A stretch of DNA of 64,000 nt from Vicia villosa (lineage: Eukaryota > Streptophyta > Magnoliopsida > Fabales > Fabaceae): NCBI RefSeq assembly GCF_029867415.1, contig NC_081185.1, positions 109,296,413 through 109,360,412 on the forward strand. The letters run 5' to 3'. The notes beneath the pieces were generated by a model. The model was not told where the DNA came from. It worked only from the letters and a program-made list of their open reading frames with translations, and searched no databases. The translations under genes were made by a program, and so were the position numbers. This document shows, piece by piece, positions 1 to 13,358 of this stretch (position 1 is the first letter of the stretch; the number at the start of each line of letters is the position of its first letter).

Positions 1-1988
1 AAATTGCAGATAAAGTCACACACGTGGATATTATTCAAAATATTAATCAATTTCAGTCCAAAAAAAGTCATAACTTTTTAAGAACCGTCCTATGCAATAT
101 GCATGCAACGTAAAAGCAAAACCATGTCATGCTATGCTCCAACTATTCAGTCATATTCATTAAATAATTTCTTAACTATGTATTTCATACTTCATCTCTT
201 TCTTTATTGCTTTGAGATTCTAACTTACATTATTTTTTATCAAAAAATAAACATGACAAATAGGAAAACAAATCTGACTTTAAAGGAAAAAACAAATCAA
301 TAAAAACACATAAGAAAGTGGTTGTTATAGTTTTTTATTATTCAAACTTATAGTTGCATATTACAACTTAAAATTAAATATTACAATGCTCTTTACAAGT
401 TTTTTAATAAGCAAATTTATTTATAGAGAGTGAAAGGAGCACCCCCAACTCAAATACACCAACAAAAACTTATACAACTTTTTGCTTAAGTTTCTTCTAG
501 ACCTCTTTTTTAACTTAAAAGGGATTTTAGTTCCTTTATTTATAAATCCAAAATTTAAGTTTTTTAATTCTGAATTTAAGTTTTTCAATTTTTTCAAAAT
601 TTTCAGGTATATCTAAGTGAATATGTTTTAATTCGTATATAAATAATTTATGATTGTAGCGAGAAATTCTTTGAGATATATTGTAGTTTCATTCTGTTTA
701 ATATCGTTTTCCAGAACTACAGGTAAACAAAGGTAAGGTAGCAGCGATTTTCACTCGCGCGACTATCCACTTACATCAATAAATATGAGTCATATTTAAT
801 ACTTTTAATCATACTTATTATAAAAAATAATAATTTCAAAGCTACTTTAAAATATATGTAACTCAATATAAGAAAGGAAAGAAAATAAATGATATCAAGA
901 GATAGTTATGATTTTCATATTATAGCTAGAGATAGTTATGCTATAAAAGTAACTTATGCTGCCCACACTCTTATTGATGCTAGATATTTTGTATAATATT
1001 ATAAAATAAACAATAGTACTTTAGACCCTAATTTAGTTACAACTTGTTGAAGTTTAATATATTTATCAAAACCTTAGTCTTTATTACTTTTGGAGATATA
1101 AAAGATATTTTGGTCATTATTCTAGATGAGTATAAGAAGTTAAGTGATAAGAATGTTGAGAGTTCAATCCAAACTCTTAAGTATAATTAGTTACTATATA
1201 TACTAATATTGATAGTTGAAAAAAGTATGATTAGTATTTAGTACTATAATAATTCTTAAGTCTTAACAATGTTAGTGTGTGTAAAAACCCTTCCTTCTAT
1301 GTCTCTCATGAACAATATTGCATGTCAGTGTTTTGGTGCATATGATACACCTCTATAATCCAATACTCAAGAAAAAAAGTACAACTCCTTTTCATTATAA
1401 TGAGAATTAGTATGGAAAAGCCTGCCCCTTGATTCCATAACAAACATATAAACCCTTAATTCCACCCCTAATAAACATATTAGGCCACTAAACTTCACAT
1501 AAATGTACCTAATGTTAAATTAGCAGGGTTTCAACTCTCAATTTTCTTCTTAAAACTTGTTTAATTTTGGTTAACTCATCGACCGGACTATATGGAAATG
1601 AAAGACCGTAGTTTTTTAAGAGAATTGATTTTATCGTTCAGTGCAATTTGTTGTCCGATTGTCTTCCATTTCTGTGTTTTGTTTGTGTGTAATCCTTTAG
1701 GAAAAACCTTGATTATAGTTTATGGATTAGGGTAAATTAACTTAATCTCCCTTTAAAAATAATGATCAGGATTTGACCAAATCACTTTATATCCTCCAAA
1801 AGGTAAAAATGAAAACATCAAATAAACTCTTTTCTTCCTATCAAATCAACCAACCACACTGGGAATCTCTCTACTATATGGTGCATGAAATATCTTAGCA
1901 GATAGATGCAATAATAAAAACACTATAGATAGATTATAAAACAATAAATTTGCAATATTAAAGTAAAAAATAATAATAATTAATTTAC
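1..1988 (-). other. Presumed first intron of the MADS-box gene, AT-rich
   Basis: This AT-rich stretch lies directly downstream of the MADS exon donor on the minus strand. I found no K-box coding exon on either strand, and open frames are short. MIKC MADS genes often have a long first intron, so the remaining exons probably lie beyond the left edge. A broken gene missing its other exons cannot be excluded. Confidence 0.4.
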
Positions 1989-2170
1989 CAGGAGCTAGAA
2001 AACTCATAAAGTTTTCCTCTTGGAGAAAAGATGATGAGAGCAACTTCAGCATCACAAAGCACAGATAGTTCAAAAGCTTTCTTCAACAAACCATTTCTTC
2101 TCTTTGAAAATGTAACTTGTCTGCTTGTTGCATTCTCTATACGTTTCATCTGAGTTTTTCCTCTCACCAT
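1989..2170 (-). CDS. MADS-box transcription factor, SOC1/AGL14 clade, first coding exon (partial gene)
   Basis: The exon encodes a full MIKC-type MADS DNA-binding and dimerisation domain. It starts [20 protein letters not shown] and runs through the [20 protein letters not shown] core to KLYEFSSS. Such factors bind CArG boxes in the nucleus, and SOC1 relatives integrate flowering signals. The exon is 182 nt from ATG to a GTAAAT donor at 1988-1987, the usual length of a MIKC first coding exon; reading on gives Trp then a stop, which supports splicing there. TQMK near the start resembles SOC1, while the rest resembles AGL14/AGL19, so the paralogue is not decided. A leader intron lies just upstream. 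The I, K and C regions are not in the window. Confidence 0.9.
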
Positions 2171-2183
2171 TTTTATTCAATTT

Positions 2184-2471
2184 CTGTGTTAATCATCACA
2201 AATTTAAATAAAAAAATGAAATTAATTAGAAATCCAAAATTAAGAATCTGAAGTCAACAAACAACTGTAATATAGAGGATGAAGGTTAAATAAAAATAAT
2301 AATAATAATAATAAATAATTAAATAAATAAATAAAAATGAAATGAAGAACATAGATGAACAAAAGTAGCTAGAAATATGTTGAGAGTAAAGGATCTATAA
2401 AAAAGAAATAGAAAAAAAAAAGTTTCTAAATTTGGAAAAGAAATAAAAATGATTGGTGGAAATGATCTTAC
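2184..2471 (-). other. Intron in the 5' UTR of the MADS-box gene
   Basis: On the minus strand a consensus donor (CCAG/GTAAGAT) at 2471 and an acceptor (AACACAG) ending at 2184 bound a 288-bp AT-rich intron. It ends 13 bp before the start codon. SOC1-type genes commonly carry a leader intron at this place. Seen by splice-site inspection only. Confidence 0.6.
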
Positions 2472-2745
2472 CTGGAGATAGAAAGAAAAGAGATGATGTT
2501 GTTGTTGAGACTTGAGAGAAGAGATAAGAGAAGGGTTTTGTTGATGATGGACTAAATTGGAAAAGAATGAGAGAAAAGGGAAAGAAAATGAAAGGAAAGA
2601 AATTAATAGGAGAGAAAAGAAGCACCCAAAAAGAGAGAAAAGAAGTGCATAGCAGAGACAGAGTTAGCTTTCCTTATTCAACCACCTATTGTGCCTTTAG
2701 TTTCATTCAGCCCCACCATTTTAAGAAACTATTTTATGGTTTATA
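2472..2745 (-). promoter_or_regulatory. MADS gene leader exon and core promoter
   Basis: The minus strand has a TATAAA motif at 2745-2740, about 30 bp before a probable transcription start near 2710. The leader exon down to 2472 is rich in CT/TTC on the minus strand (GA-rich on plus), typical of plant 5' UTRs. The exact start site is not known. Confidence 0.4.
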
Positions 2746-2957
2746 CAATTTTCAAAACCTCTTCTTTTTTCTTGTTTTGGTAAAATCCAATTCAATGGGA
2801 CCCCTAAAATATTTCTTTGGTTAAAAGGGATCTCAATTACTTTTAATATAATAACAAACATCTTCAATTTATATTCGTTTTACTAGATTTTTTTTAAAAG
2901 TAAATATTAATAACTTTTTTAAATTAATATATAAATATAAAGAAATGTTGTTGTTAA

Positions 2958-3021
2958 GAATTGAACCTTAGACCGATAATTTAAATTTATTTAATCGAAC
3001 TAACATGTTTCAGTTGAGCTA
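2958..3021 (-). other. tRNA-like A/B-box pair (possible SINE head)
   Basis: On the minus strand TAGCTCAACTG (3021-3011) fits a Pol III A box and GTTCAATTC (2966-2958) fits a B box, 44 nt apart. The tRNA cloverleaf is not preserved. This could be a SINE head or a degenerate tRNA-like module; evidence is weak. Confidence 0.3.
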
Positions 3022-3214
3022 TTGAACCATTTTTTTATTTGCAAAAGAATATACTATGCTCATTTTTATTTTTAATTAATAATTAGTTGTTAAAGTTGTA
3101 TTTTTATTATTCATTGAGTTTAAATTTGATTTCTCTAACTTCTTTAATTATAGTGTATGTTATGTTATAGATATTTTGTACCATTATTTTATAAACAATA
3201 TATTTTATTATCTC

Positions 3215-3216
<2 letters not shown>

Positions 3217-3288
<72 letters not shown>
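3217..3288. repeat. (TA)n microsatellite
   Basis: About 36 uninterrupted TA dinucleotides. Short YIYIYI open frames here are artefacts of the repeat. Confidence 0.97.
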
Positions 3289-3289
<1 letters not shown>

Positions 3290-3506
3290 CATATTTAATT
3301 ATTTCACACAAATTTAAATAAGAGGACACTTTAATACTCTAAAATTTGATCGAATATTTATTTATTATCTAATTATTTAATATTGTGTCAATTTTTTTAT
3401 ATTAGTTTTATAAAATAAATCAATTTTTTAATGAATTTCACCTATAATACATCCTTATCCAACCAAACTTCAAAGTACCATAATTTGTATTATAAACAAA
3501 AAAAAT

Positions 3507-5664
<2,158 letters not shown>

Positions 5665-5669
5665 ATTAT

Positions 5670-6105
5670 TGTTGTGAAAAACGATACCAATAACAAAGTA
5701 TAATAGAGAATTAGGGAAGAGAATAAGAACACAAGAATTGGTTATAACTGTTATTCTTTTACTTTCTCTTAAAACAAGATTACAAGTTTACAAGAATAAC
5801 AAATAACCTCTCTCACCCTAAATTAGGATTTGCAGCTTAGCAATGATGAGAGACTAGTATGCTATTTATAATAAAACCTAACATACTAACTAATGGGCTT
5901 TTTCAGCAAGGCCCATTACACAAGCCAACTTAATAAACAAGCTAACTTAACAAATTAGGGTTTAAACACTAAAACCTAATTTAACATGCTAACAACCCTA
6001 GCATCTTCGACACAAGCATGTGAACAACCTTCGACATCATGCTTAACCCTGTCGAACCAAGAAGCTACCCTTCGGCCATACTAGAGTTCGATCCAATATC
6101 TCACA
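5670..6105 (-). repeat. LTR of element A (3' LTR)
   Basis: 436 bp with TG...CA termini. A minus-strand TATAAATA box lies at 5870-5863. It differs from the middle LTR at about two positions, both transitions seen only in this copy. TTCGAC-rich sequence fills its right part. Confidence 0.95.
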
Positions 6106-6148
6106 AATCTCCACCTTGGATCTAACTCTACAACATCAAGGGAACACA

Positions 6149-9100
6149 CTAGCTTTCTTCATGCAGCTTTATCAACTGCATACAGTGGAAAAACTTGCAA
6201 CTCGGCAATGTCTTGGTGATCATATCAGCAGCATTGTCTTCAGTCGAAACCTTCAGCACTTGGACTTCTCCACGCTCGATTACTCCTCTGACGAAATGCA
6301 GCCTCACATCAATGTGCTTAGTTCGCTCATGATAGGCTGAATTCTTCGACAGGTGTATTGCACTTTGACTATCACATTTAACAGTGATACCTTGACCTTG
6401 AAGTTTCAGCTCCTTCGAAAAACCTTCAAGCCACAATGCTTCTTTCACAGCTTCAGTTAGGGCAATATACTCCGCTTCAGTGGTTGATAGAGCAACAACC
6501 TTCTGAAGTGTTGCTTTCCAACTAATTGCAGTGCCAAACATAGTGAAAACATATCCAGAAATAGATTTTCTGGAATCCATACAACCTGCATAATCAGAGT
6601 CGACATATCCTTCTATTACTGCTTTACTATCTTCACCCAAGGCTCCACCATAAATTAGGACTCTATTCAGAGACCCATTTATGTACCTTAAAATCCACTT
6701 CAATGCTTGCCAGTGAGCCTTTCCAGGATTCGCCATGTACCTGCTTACAAGACTTACTGCGTATGCTATGTCGGGTCTAGTACAAACCATAGCATACATC
6801 AAAGAACCAACTATATTAGCATATGGGATGTTATTCATATAGGCTCTTTCCACATCAGTACTGGGACACTGATCAATACTCAGCTTGAATTGAGGGTTTG
6901 TTGGAGTCACAACTGGCTTCGAATTCGACATACCAAACTTTTCAAGAATCTTCCGTAGATATGCCTCTTGAGATAGGCATAACTTCGACTTCTTTCTATC
7001 TCTTCGAATGTCAATTCCAAGAATCCTGGAAGCAGCTCCCAGATCCTTCATATCGAACTCCTTATTGAGTTCAGCCTTCACCCTCATCACATCTTCAACA
7101 TTGTTGCTTGCTATGATAATATCATCCACATAAAGCAACAAAATAACAAATGAATTACCAGGTCGAAATCTGAAGTAAACGCAGTGGTCGAACTGACTTC
7201 TAATGAAACTTATGCGTGCCATGAACTTGTCGAATCTCCTATTCCACTGTCGAGGAGATTGTTTCAGCCCATACAAAGATCTCTTTAACTTGCACACATA
7301 ATCTTCCTTCCCCTTTTCGACATACCCTTCAGGTTGCCTCATCAGGATCGTTTCATCTAGATCACCATACAAGAACGCAGTCTTCACATCCATCTGTTCC
7401 AGTTCAAGATCGAACTGTGCCACCATGGCAAGCAACATTCGAATGGACCTATGCTTCACAACAGGAGAAAACACATCATTGAAGTCGACACCTTCTTTCT
7501 GAGTGAAACCCCTTGCAACTAACCTTGCCTTGTATCTTTTCGACGTCACTCCTTCAATTCCTTCCTTAACTTTGAAAATCCATTTACAGCTGACTAACCT
7601 TGCCCCAGCAGGTTTCTTGATCAGTTCCCAAGTGTGATTATCATGAAGAGATTTCATCTCATCATCCATGGCCTTCAGCCATTCAGTCTTATTTCGACTC
7701 CTCATAACTTCCTTATAGTCTCTAGGTTCTTCGTCTAGAATCTCACTTGCAGAGATTAAGGCATAAGCTATAAGATCGGCATATCCAAGTCTTTGAGGTG
7801 GCTTGATGACTCTTCTCGACCTATCTCTCGACAATAGGTAGTCATCGTCAGTTTCCTCAACTTCAGCATCTTCTGCTTCTTCTTCGACTTCATCTGGGAT
7901 ATGCAATTCAGCATCAACATGCTCCACCTCAACAGGAATTTCTACCTGTTCCAGCTCTTCGTCAGATGTTTCTGTACTTCGACCAACATCATCAGTTTTC
8001 TTAAAAGCCATTTCAGCTTCATTGAAGACTACATCTCGACTGGTGATACACCTCCTGTGACCTGGCTCTAGGCACCATAGCCTATAAGCTTTGACTCCTT
8101 CAGGGTATCCCATGAACATGCATTTCAGAGCTCTAGGTTCGACCTTGTCTTGCCTAATGTGAGCATAGGCTACACAGCCAAATACTCTCAGTTTGTCGAG
8201 ATCTGGTGGATGTCCCGACCAAACTTCTTCAGGTGTCTTCATATCTAACGCTGTCGAAGGATATCTGTTTATCAGATATGTTGCTGTCGAAACAGCCTCA
8301 GCCCAGAACACCTTCTTTAACCCCGCACTAGTCAACATGCATCTGACTCTCTCCAAAATAGTTCGATTAAACCTTTCAGCCAAACCATTTTGCTGTGGAG
8401 TACCTGCAGTAGTTCTATGCCTTGCAATACCAGAGGCAGCACAAAAACTGTCGAATGCCTCATTGCAAAATTCAAGGCCATTGTCGGTTCTCAACCTCTT
8501 GACCTTTCTGCCAGTCTGATTTTCAACCAGAGTCTTCCAACTTTTGAAATTCTCAAAAGTTTCATCCTTAGTCTTCTGGATGAATACCCATAATTTTCTG
8601 GAATAATCATTTACTATGGATAGAAAATACCTTGCTCCTGAATGTGATGGACACCTTGCAGGCCCCCAAAGATCAGCATGGATGTAATCAAGGGATCCAT
8701 GTGTTCTTTGTTTGCCTTTGTTGAACTTCACTCTGCAAGATTTTCCAAGTACACAGGGTTCACAAAACTTCAGCTTTTCGACTTTGTCTCCACCAAGCAG
8801 ATTTTGTTTCCCTAATTCGACCAGACCCCTTTCACTGACATGGCCCAATCTCATGTGCCAGATTTCTGTTTTCGACAAAGGTTTCGTGGATGCAACATTT
8901 GTCGAACCACTTACAACTTCAGCCTCAAGGGTATACAAGCCTTGTTTCTTCACGCCTCTCAAGACTTCCTTCGACCCCTTCATGACTCTTAGGATACTTT
9001 TCTCTCCTTGGAAAACATATCCTTTCTTGTCGAATTCACCAAGAGAAAGCAAATTTCTCTTCAAATCAGGAACATACCTGACTTCAGTCAACAACCTTAT

Positions 9101-10086
9101 TGACTCATCATGGAGCTTGAATCTCACAGATCCAACACCTGCAATCTTGCAAGCCTTGTTGTTTCCCAGCAATACTGATCCACCATCTTGATCACATAAT
9201 TCCTCGAACAAGTCTTTGTTTGGAGTCATGTGCCAAGTGCAACCTGAATCCATAATCCACTCCTTCTTAGAGTCACTGCTTGAAACCACAAGAACATCAG
9301 ATGATTCGAAATCATCTTGAACAATGGCAGCGTTGCCATTATCCTTACCTCCATGATATTTCAGGCGTTCAGGGCACACCTTTCTTGTGTGACCCTCCTT
9401 CTTACAATGGTAGCATCGAATGCCAGATGCTTCGCCACCGTAAGACTTCGACTGGCTTTTGCCTTTCTTCTTGTCAAACTTACCATCCTTTCGTAAGAGT
9501 TTTCCTTTAACGGCCAAACCTTCGCCAACAGTCGAAGGTTTATGCTCCTTTCGTTCATTCAAGTCCTTAGAGTACAAGGCTGATTGAACTTCTTCAAACG
9601 TCAGGGACTCCCTTCCATACAAGAGAGTTTCTTTGAAGTGAGCATGTGATCGAGGCAAAGAACACAATAGTAACAGCGCTTGATCTTCATCATCGATCTT
9701 CACATCAATATTTTCAAGATCAAGAATCAGCTTGTTGAACATATCCAACTGCTCAGCCAATACTTTGTCTTCAATCATCTTGAATGAATACAAAGCTTGC
9801 TTCAGGTAGAGTCAATTTACCAGCGATTTGGTCATATACAAACTTTCAAGTTTCACCCATAACCCTGATGCCGTCGTCTCCTTTGATACCTGCCGGAGAA
9901 CCTTATCACCAAGGCTCAACAGAATTGCGCTGTGAGCTTTCTCGATCATAGTTGTCTTCTCCGCTGCCGTTAATGCAGCATTCATGGCTGCCTCTCCCTT
10001 CAACGCTTCCAAACAACCCTGCTGAACCAGTAGGGCTTTTATCTTCAAGCGCCACAGACCGAAATCATTCACTCCGGTGAACTTTT
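6149..10086 (-). pseudogene. Copia gag-pol polyprotein of unit A, split and with a nonsense codon
   Basis: Reads leftward as gag, protease, integrase, reverse transcriptase and RNase H of a Tnt1-like element. In the 1214-residue open stretch (9793-6149): CCHC knuckle about residues 127-140, protease DSG at 182-184, integrase HHCC at H313/H317/C344/C347, integrase D373-D437-E473 with D-x35-E spacing, YVDD at 888-891, and an RNase H tail with ALSTTEAEY. Two breaks disable it. A TGA at 9814-9812 replaces a codon that is CGA in element C. The first codons of gag (ATG at 18994) are separated by the 8.9-kb insertion at 10087. It differs from unit B at about three residues. Confidence 0.9.
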
Positions 10087-11352
10087 TGTTAGAACAAGAT
10101 TTGTTCTTATCAATTATCTTAGTTTTGATGATAACAATAATATGAATTTTGCTTAAGATAATATGGTACTCTAATCCAATGTAATTTCCCTTTCAGGAAA
10201 TATATAAAGAGTACGCATAATTCAGCGCTCAGAAGTTGTGTCTCAAATGGTTCAGCATGCAACATCAGAACATGGTCTGGCAAGACATCAGAAGATGGTC
10301 GAAGCAGAATCAGAACATGGGTCTATGGAAGCATCAGAAGAACATGAGATCAGAAGCACTGAAGATCAGAAGATGGTATCACGCAACAGAAGCACTTCAA
10401 GATCAGAAGATCAGAAGATGCTATGCACCAAGCTGTTTGACTCTGATGATATTCAAACGTCGTATTCACAAACATCAGATCAGAAGGAAGTACACGTGGC
10501 AGACTACGCTGACTGACAAAAGGAACGTTAAAGCTACTAAAGGCAACGTCAGTAGACACAGCGTGAACAAGGCTCGAGGTAGTTGACAAAAGCGTATAAC
10601 ATTAAATGCAATGCTGTACGGAACACGCAAAGCATTAAATGCACTCAACGGTCATCTTCTCAACGCCTATAAATATGAAGTTCTGATGAGAAGCAAGGTT
10701 AACGATTTTCGCACCAATACAATTCAAATTAACTTGCTGAAACTCTGTTAAAATCTAAACTCAGAATCTTCATCTTCATCAAAGCTCACTACATTGCTGT
10801 TGTAATATCTTAGTGAGATTAAGCTTAAACGTTAAGAGAAATATCACAGTTGTGATTATCGCTTTTAAGAAGCATTTGTAATACTCTTGAATAGATTACA
10901 TTAAATTGTAAGGAACTAGAGTGATCGTGTTGATCAGTATACTCTAGGAAGTCTTGGCAGTTGGCTGAGCAGTTTGTAACTAGAGTGATCAGGTTGATCA
11001 GTATACTCTAGAGGAAGTCTTAGGAGTGAACTAAGCCTAGAGTGATCGTGTTGATCAGTAGACTCTAGAAAAGTCTTAGAGGGTATCTAAGCAGTTGTTC
11101 CTGGAGTGATCAAGTTGTGATCAGAAGACTCTGGAAGACTTAGTTGCGGACTAAGTGGAGAACCATTGTAATCCGTGCGATTAGTGGATTAAATCCTCAG
11201 TTGAGGTAAATCATCTCTGCGGGGGTGGACTGGAGTAGCTTCGTTAACAGCGAACCAGGATAAAAATAATTGTGCAATTTATTTTTATCGTCCAAGATTT
11301 AAAGTCACACTTATTCAATCCCCCCCCTTTCTAAGTGTTTTTCTATCCTTCA
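10087..11352 (+). repeat. SIRE-type 5' LTR
   Basis: 1266 bp. TATAAAT at 10668-10674 is the probable core promoter. Its downstream part (about 10917-11160) holds four imperfect tandem units of roughly 60 bp, each starting near TAGAGTGATC. Short ORFs here are repeated in the 3' LTR and are not genes. Confidence 0.95.
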
Positions 11353-11370
11353 ATTGGCATCAGAGCGCCG
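11353..11370 (+). other. Primer binding site of the SIRE-type element
   Basis: ATTGGCATCAGAGC follows the LTR end directly. It resembles the TGGTATCAGAGC site complementary to initiator tRNA-Met, with C for T at one position. Confidence 0.75.
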
Positions 11371-11438
11371 GTTCTAAGGTGCAAGCACTTAACCGTGTTT
11401 AGAAAAGATTCAGGAAGAGAAAAACGCTTCAGTAAAAG

Positions 11439-13358
11439 ATGGTTGATGAAAGTGAAAAGACTACACCTACACCTGCATCTACATCTGGCTCTGCTGAGCA
11501 ATACAACGGTAACAATGGTTATACTAGACCGCCGGTATTTGATGGTGAAAACTTTGAATACTGGAAAGATAAACTGGAAAGTTACTTTCTGGGTCTAGAT
11601 GGTGATCTATGGGATCTTCTGATGGATGGTTACAAACATCCAGTAAATGCCAGTGGCGCAAAGCTGTCAAGGCAAGAAATGAATGATGATCAAAAGAAGC
11701 TTTTCAGGAATCATCATAAATGCAGAACTGTTTTGCTGAATGCTATCTCTCATGCTGAGTATGAGAAGATATCTAACAGGGAAACGGCCTATGACATATA
11801 TGAGTCCTTGAAAATGACTCATGAAGGAAATGCTCAAGTCAAGGAGACTAAAGCTCTAGCCTTAATCCAGAAGTATGAAGCCTTCAAGATGGAGGATGAT
11901 GAAGACATTGAAAAGATGTTTTCAAGATTTCAAACTCTTACTGCTGGATTGAGAGTTCTTGACAAGGGATACACCAAGGCGGATCACGTAAAGAAGATCA
12001 TCAGAAGCTTACCCAGAAGATGGGGTCCTATGGTGACTGCATTCAAGATTGCAAAGAATCTGAATGAAGTTTCTCTGGAAGAGCTTATCAGTGCCTTGAG
12101 AAGCCATGAGATTGAGCTGGATGCAAATGAGCCTCAAAAGAAAGGTAAGTCTATTGCATTAAAATCTAATATCAAGAAATGCACTAACGCTTTTCAGGCT
12201 AGAGAAGAAGATCCTGAAGAATCAGAATCTGAAGAAGAAGATGAACTGTCCATGATTTCCAGAAGGCTAAATCAACTCTGGAAGACCAAGCAAAGGAAGT
12301 TCAGAGGCTTCAGAAGTTCAAGGAAATTTGAACGTGGAGAATCTTCTGATGAAAGAAGATTTGACAAGAAGAAGGTCATGTGCTATGAATGCAATGAGCC
12401 TGGACACTACAAGAATGAATGTCCAAATCTTCAGAAGGAAAGTCCCAAGAAAAAGTTTCATAAGAAGAAAGGTCTTATGGCAACCTGGGATGAGTCAGAA
12501 GATGATTCAGAAGATGAGCAGGCCAACTGTGCGCTGATGGCTACAGAAGATGACGGATCAGAATCTACATCAGAATCAGATTCTGAAGAGGTATTTTCTG
12601 AACTTACTAGAGATGAGTTAGTGTCCGGTCTAACTGAACTTCTGGAACTCAAGTCTCAGATCAGTCTCAAATACAAAAAGCTGAAAAAGCAATTTGAATT
12701 TGAAACAAAGAAGCTTGAGTTGGAGAATTCTGAATTAAAAGAAAATCTTTTAAAATTATCCAATGATGTTGGATCTCCTTCTAATTCAGAAAAATCCACT
12801 CCTAGTCTAAACCATATTCTGAAAGAATATGATTTAAGCTTCAGAAAGTTCTTATCTAGAAGTATTGGCAGAAGTCAGCTAGCTTCTATGATATATGCTG
12901 TGTCTGGAAACAAAAGAGTCGGCATTGGTTTTGAGGGTGAAACCCCATACAAACTTGAACCTGTAGATGAAATGAAACTTACATACAAGCCATTGTATGA
13001 TCAGTTCAAGTATGGCCACTCTCATGATAATAGGCACACTTCACATGCACAAAGTTTTCACATTACACACACTAAGAAGCATGTGACACAACCTAGGAAA
13101 TATCATGAAACTCACATTAAGAATTATCATGCTGTTCCTCCTATTGCTTATAATGTCAAACCCAAGTTCAATCAGAACTTGAGAAAATCTAACAAGAAAG
13201 GACCCAAGAAAATGTGGGTACCTAAGGATAAGATTATTCCTATTGCAGATATCCTTGGCTGCAAGAAGGACAAAGCACAACATGTCATGGTACCTGGACT
13301 CTGGATGCTCACGACACATGACAGGAAGAAGGTCTATGTTCCAAGACCTGGTGCTTAA
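11439..13358 (+). CDS. SIRE-type gag (capsid/nucleocapsid) protein
   Basis: The 639-codon frame starts at ATG 11439, just after the PBS. The N-terminal half is a Copia gag (UBN2-like) domain with FDGENFEYWKDKLESYF near residue 30. An acidic E/S-rich stretch follows, then a basic region and a CCHC zinc knuckle (CYECNEPGHYKNEC, about residues 310-323), then acidic and lysine-rich coiled segments. It would form the particle and bind genomic RNA in the cytoplasm. The frame ends at 13358 and overlaps the pol frame by over 100 nt. Gag and pol are therefore out of frame, either through a small indel or by programmed frameshifting. The open frame is otherwise intact. Confidence 0.9.
   Translation: MVDESEKTTPTPASTSGSAEQYNGNNGYTRPPVFDGENFEYWKDKLESYFLGLDGDLWDLLMDGYKHPVNASGAKLSRQEMNDDQKKLFRNHHKCRTVLLNAISHAEYEKISNRETAYDIYESLKMTHEGNAQVKETKALALIQKYEAFKMEDDEDIEKMFSRFQTLTAGLRVLDKGYTKADHVKKIIRSLPRRWGPMVTAFKIAKNLNEVSLEELISALRSHEIELDANEPQKKGKSIALKSNIKKCTNAFQAREEDPEESESEEEDELSMISRRLNQLWKTKQRKFRGFRSSRKFERGESSDERRFDKKKVMCYECNEPGHYKNECPNLQKESPKKKFHKKKGLMATWDESEDDSEDEQANCALMATEDDGSESTSESDSEEVFSELTRDELVSGLTELLELKSQISLKYKKLKKQFEFETKKLELENSELKENLLKLSNDVGSPSNSEKSTPSLNHILKEYDLSFRKFLSRSIGRSQLASMIYAVSGNKRVGIGFEGETPYKLEPVDEMKLTYKPLYDQFKYGHSHDNRHTSHAQSFHITHTKKHVTQPRKYHETHIKNYHAVPPIAYNVKPKFNQNLRKSNKKGPKKMWVPKDKIIPIADILGCKKDKAQHVMVPGLWMLTTHDRKKVYVPRPGA

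Noticed and set aside
1846..2073. 75-codon minus-strand frame beside the MADS exon
   Set aside because: Overlaps the MADS coding exon in another frame and runs into the intron.
5940..5990. Telomere-like TTAGGGTTTAAA in the A/B LTR
   Set aside because: A single chance occurrence repeated in each LTR; no tandem TTTAGGG array.
8712..9191. 159-codon plus-strand frame (and copies in units B and C)
   Set aside because: Antisense shadow of the Copia gag-pol frame; no motif of its own.
10236..10589. Overlapping 79-116-codon frames on both strands, repeated at 17848-18201
   Set aside because: They lie in the SIRE LTR before the TATA box and are duplicated only because the LTR is; composition follows the repeated CATCAGAAG motif.
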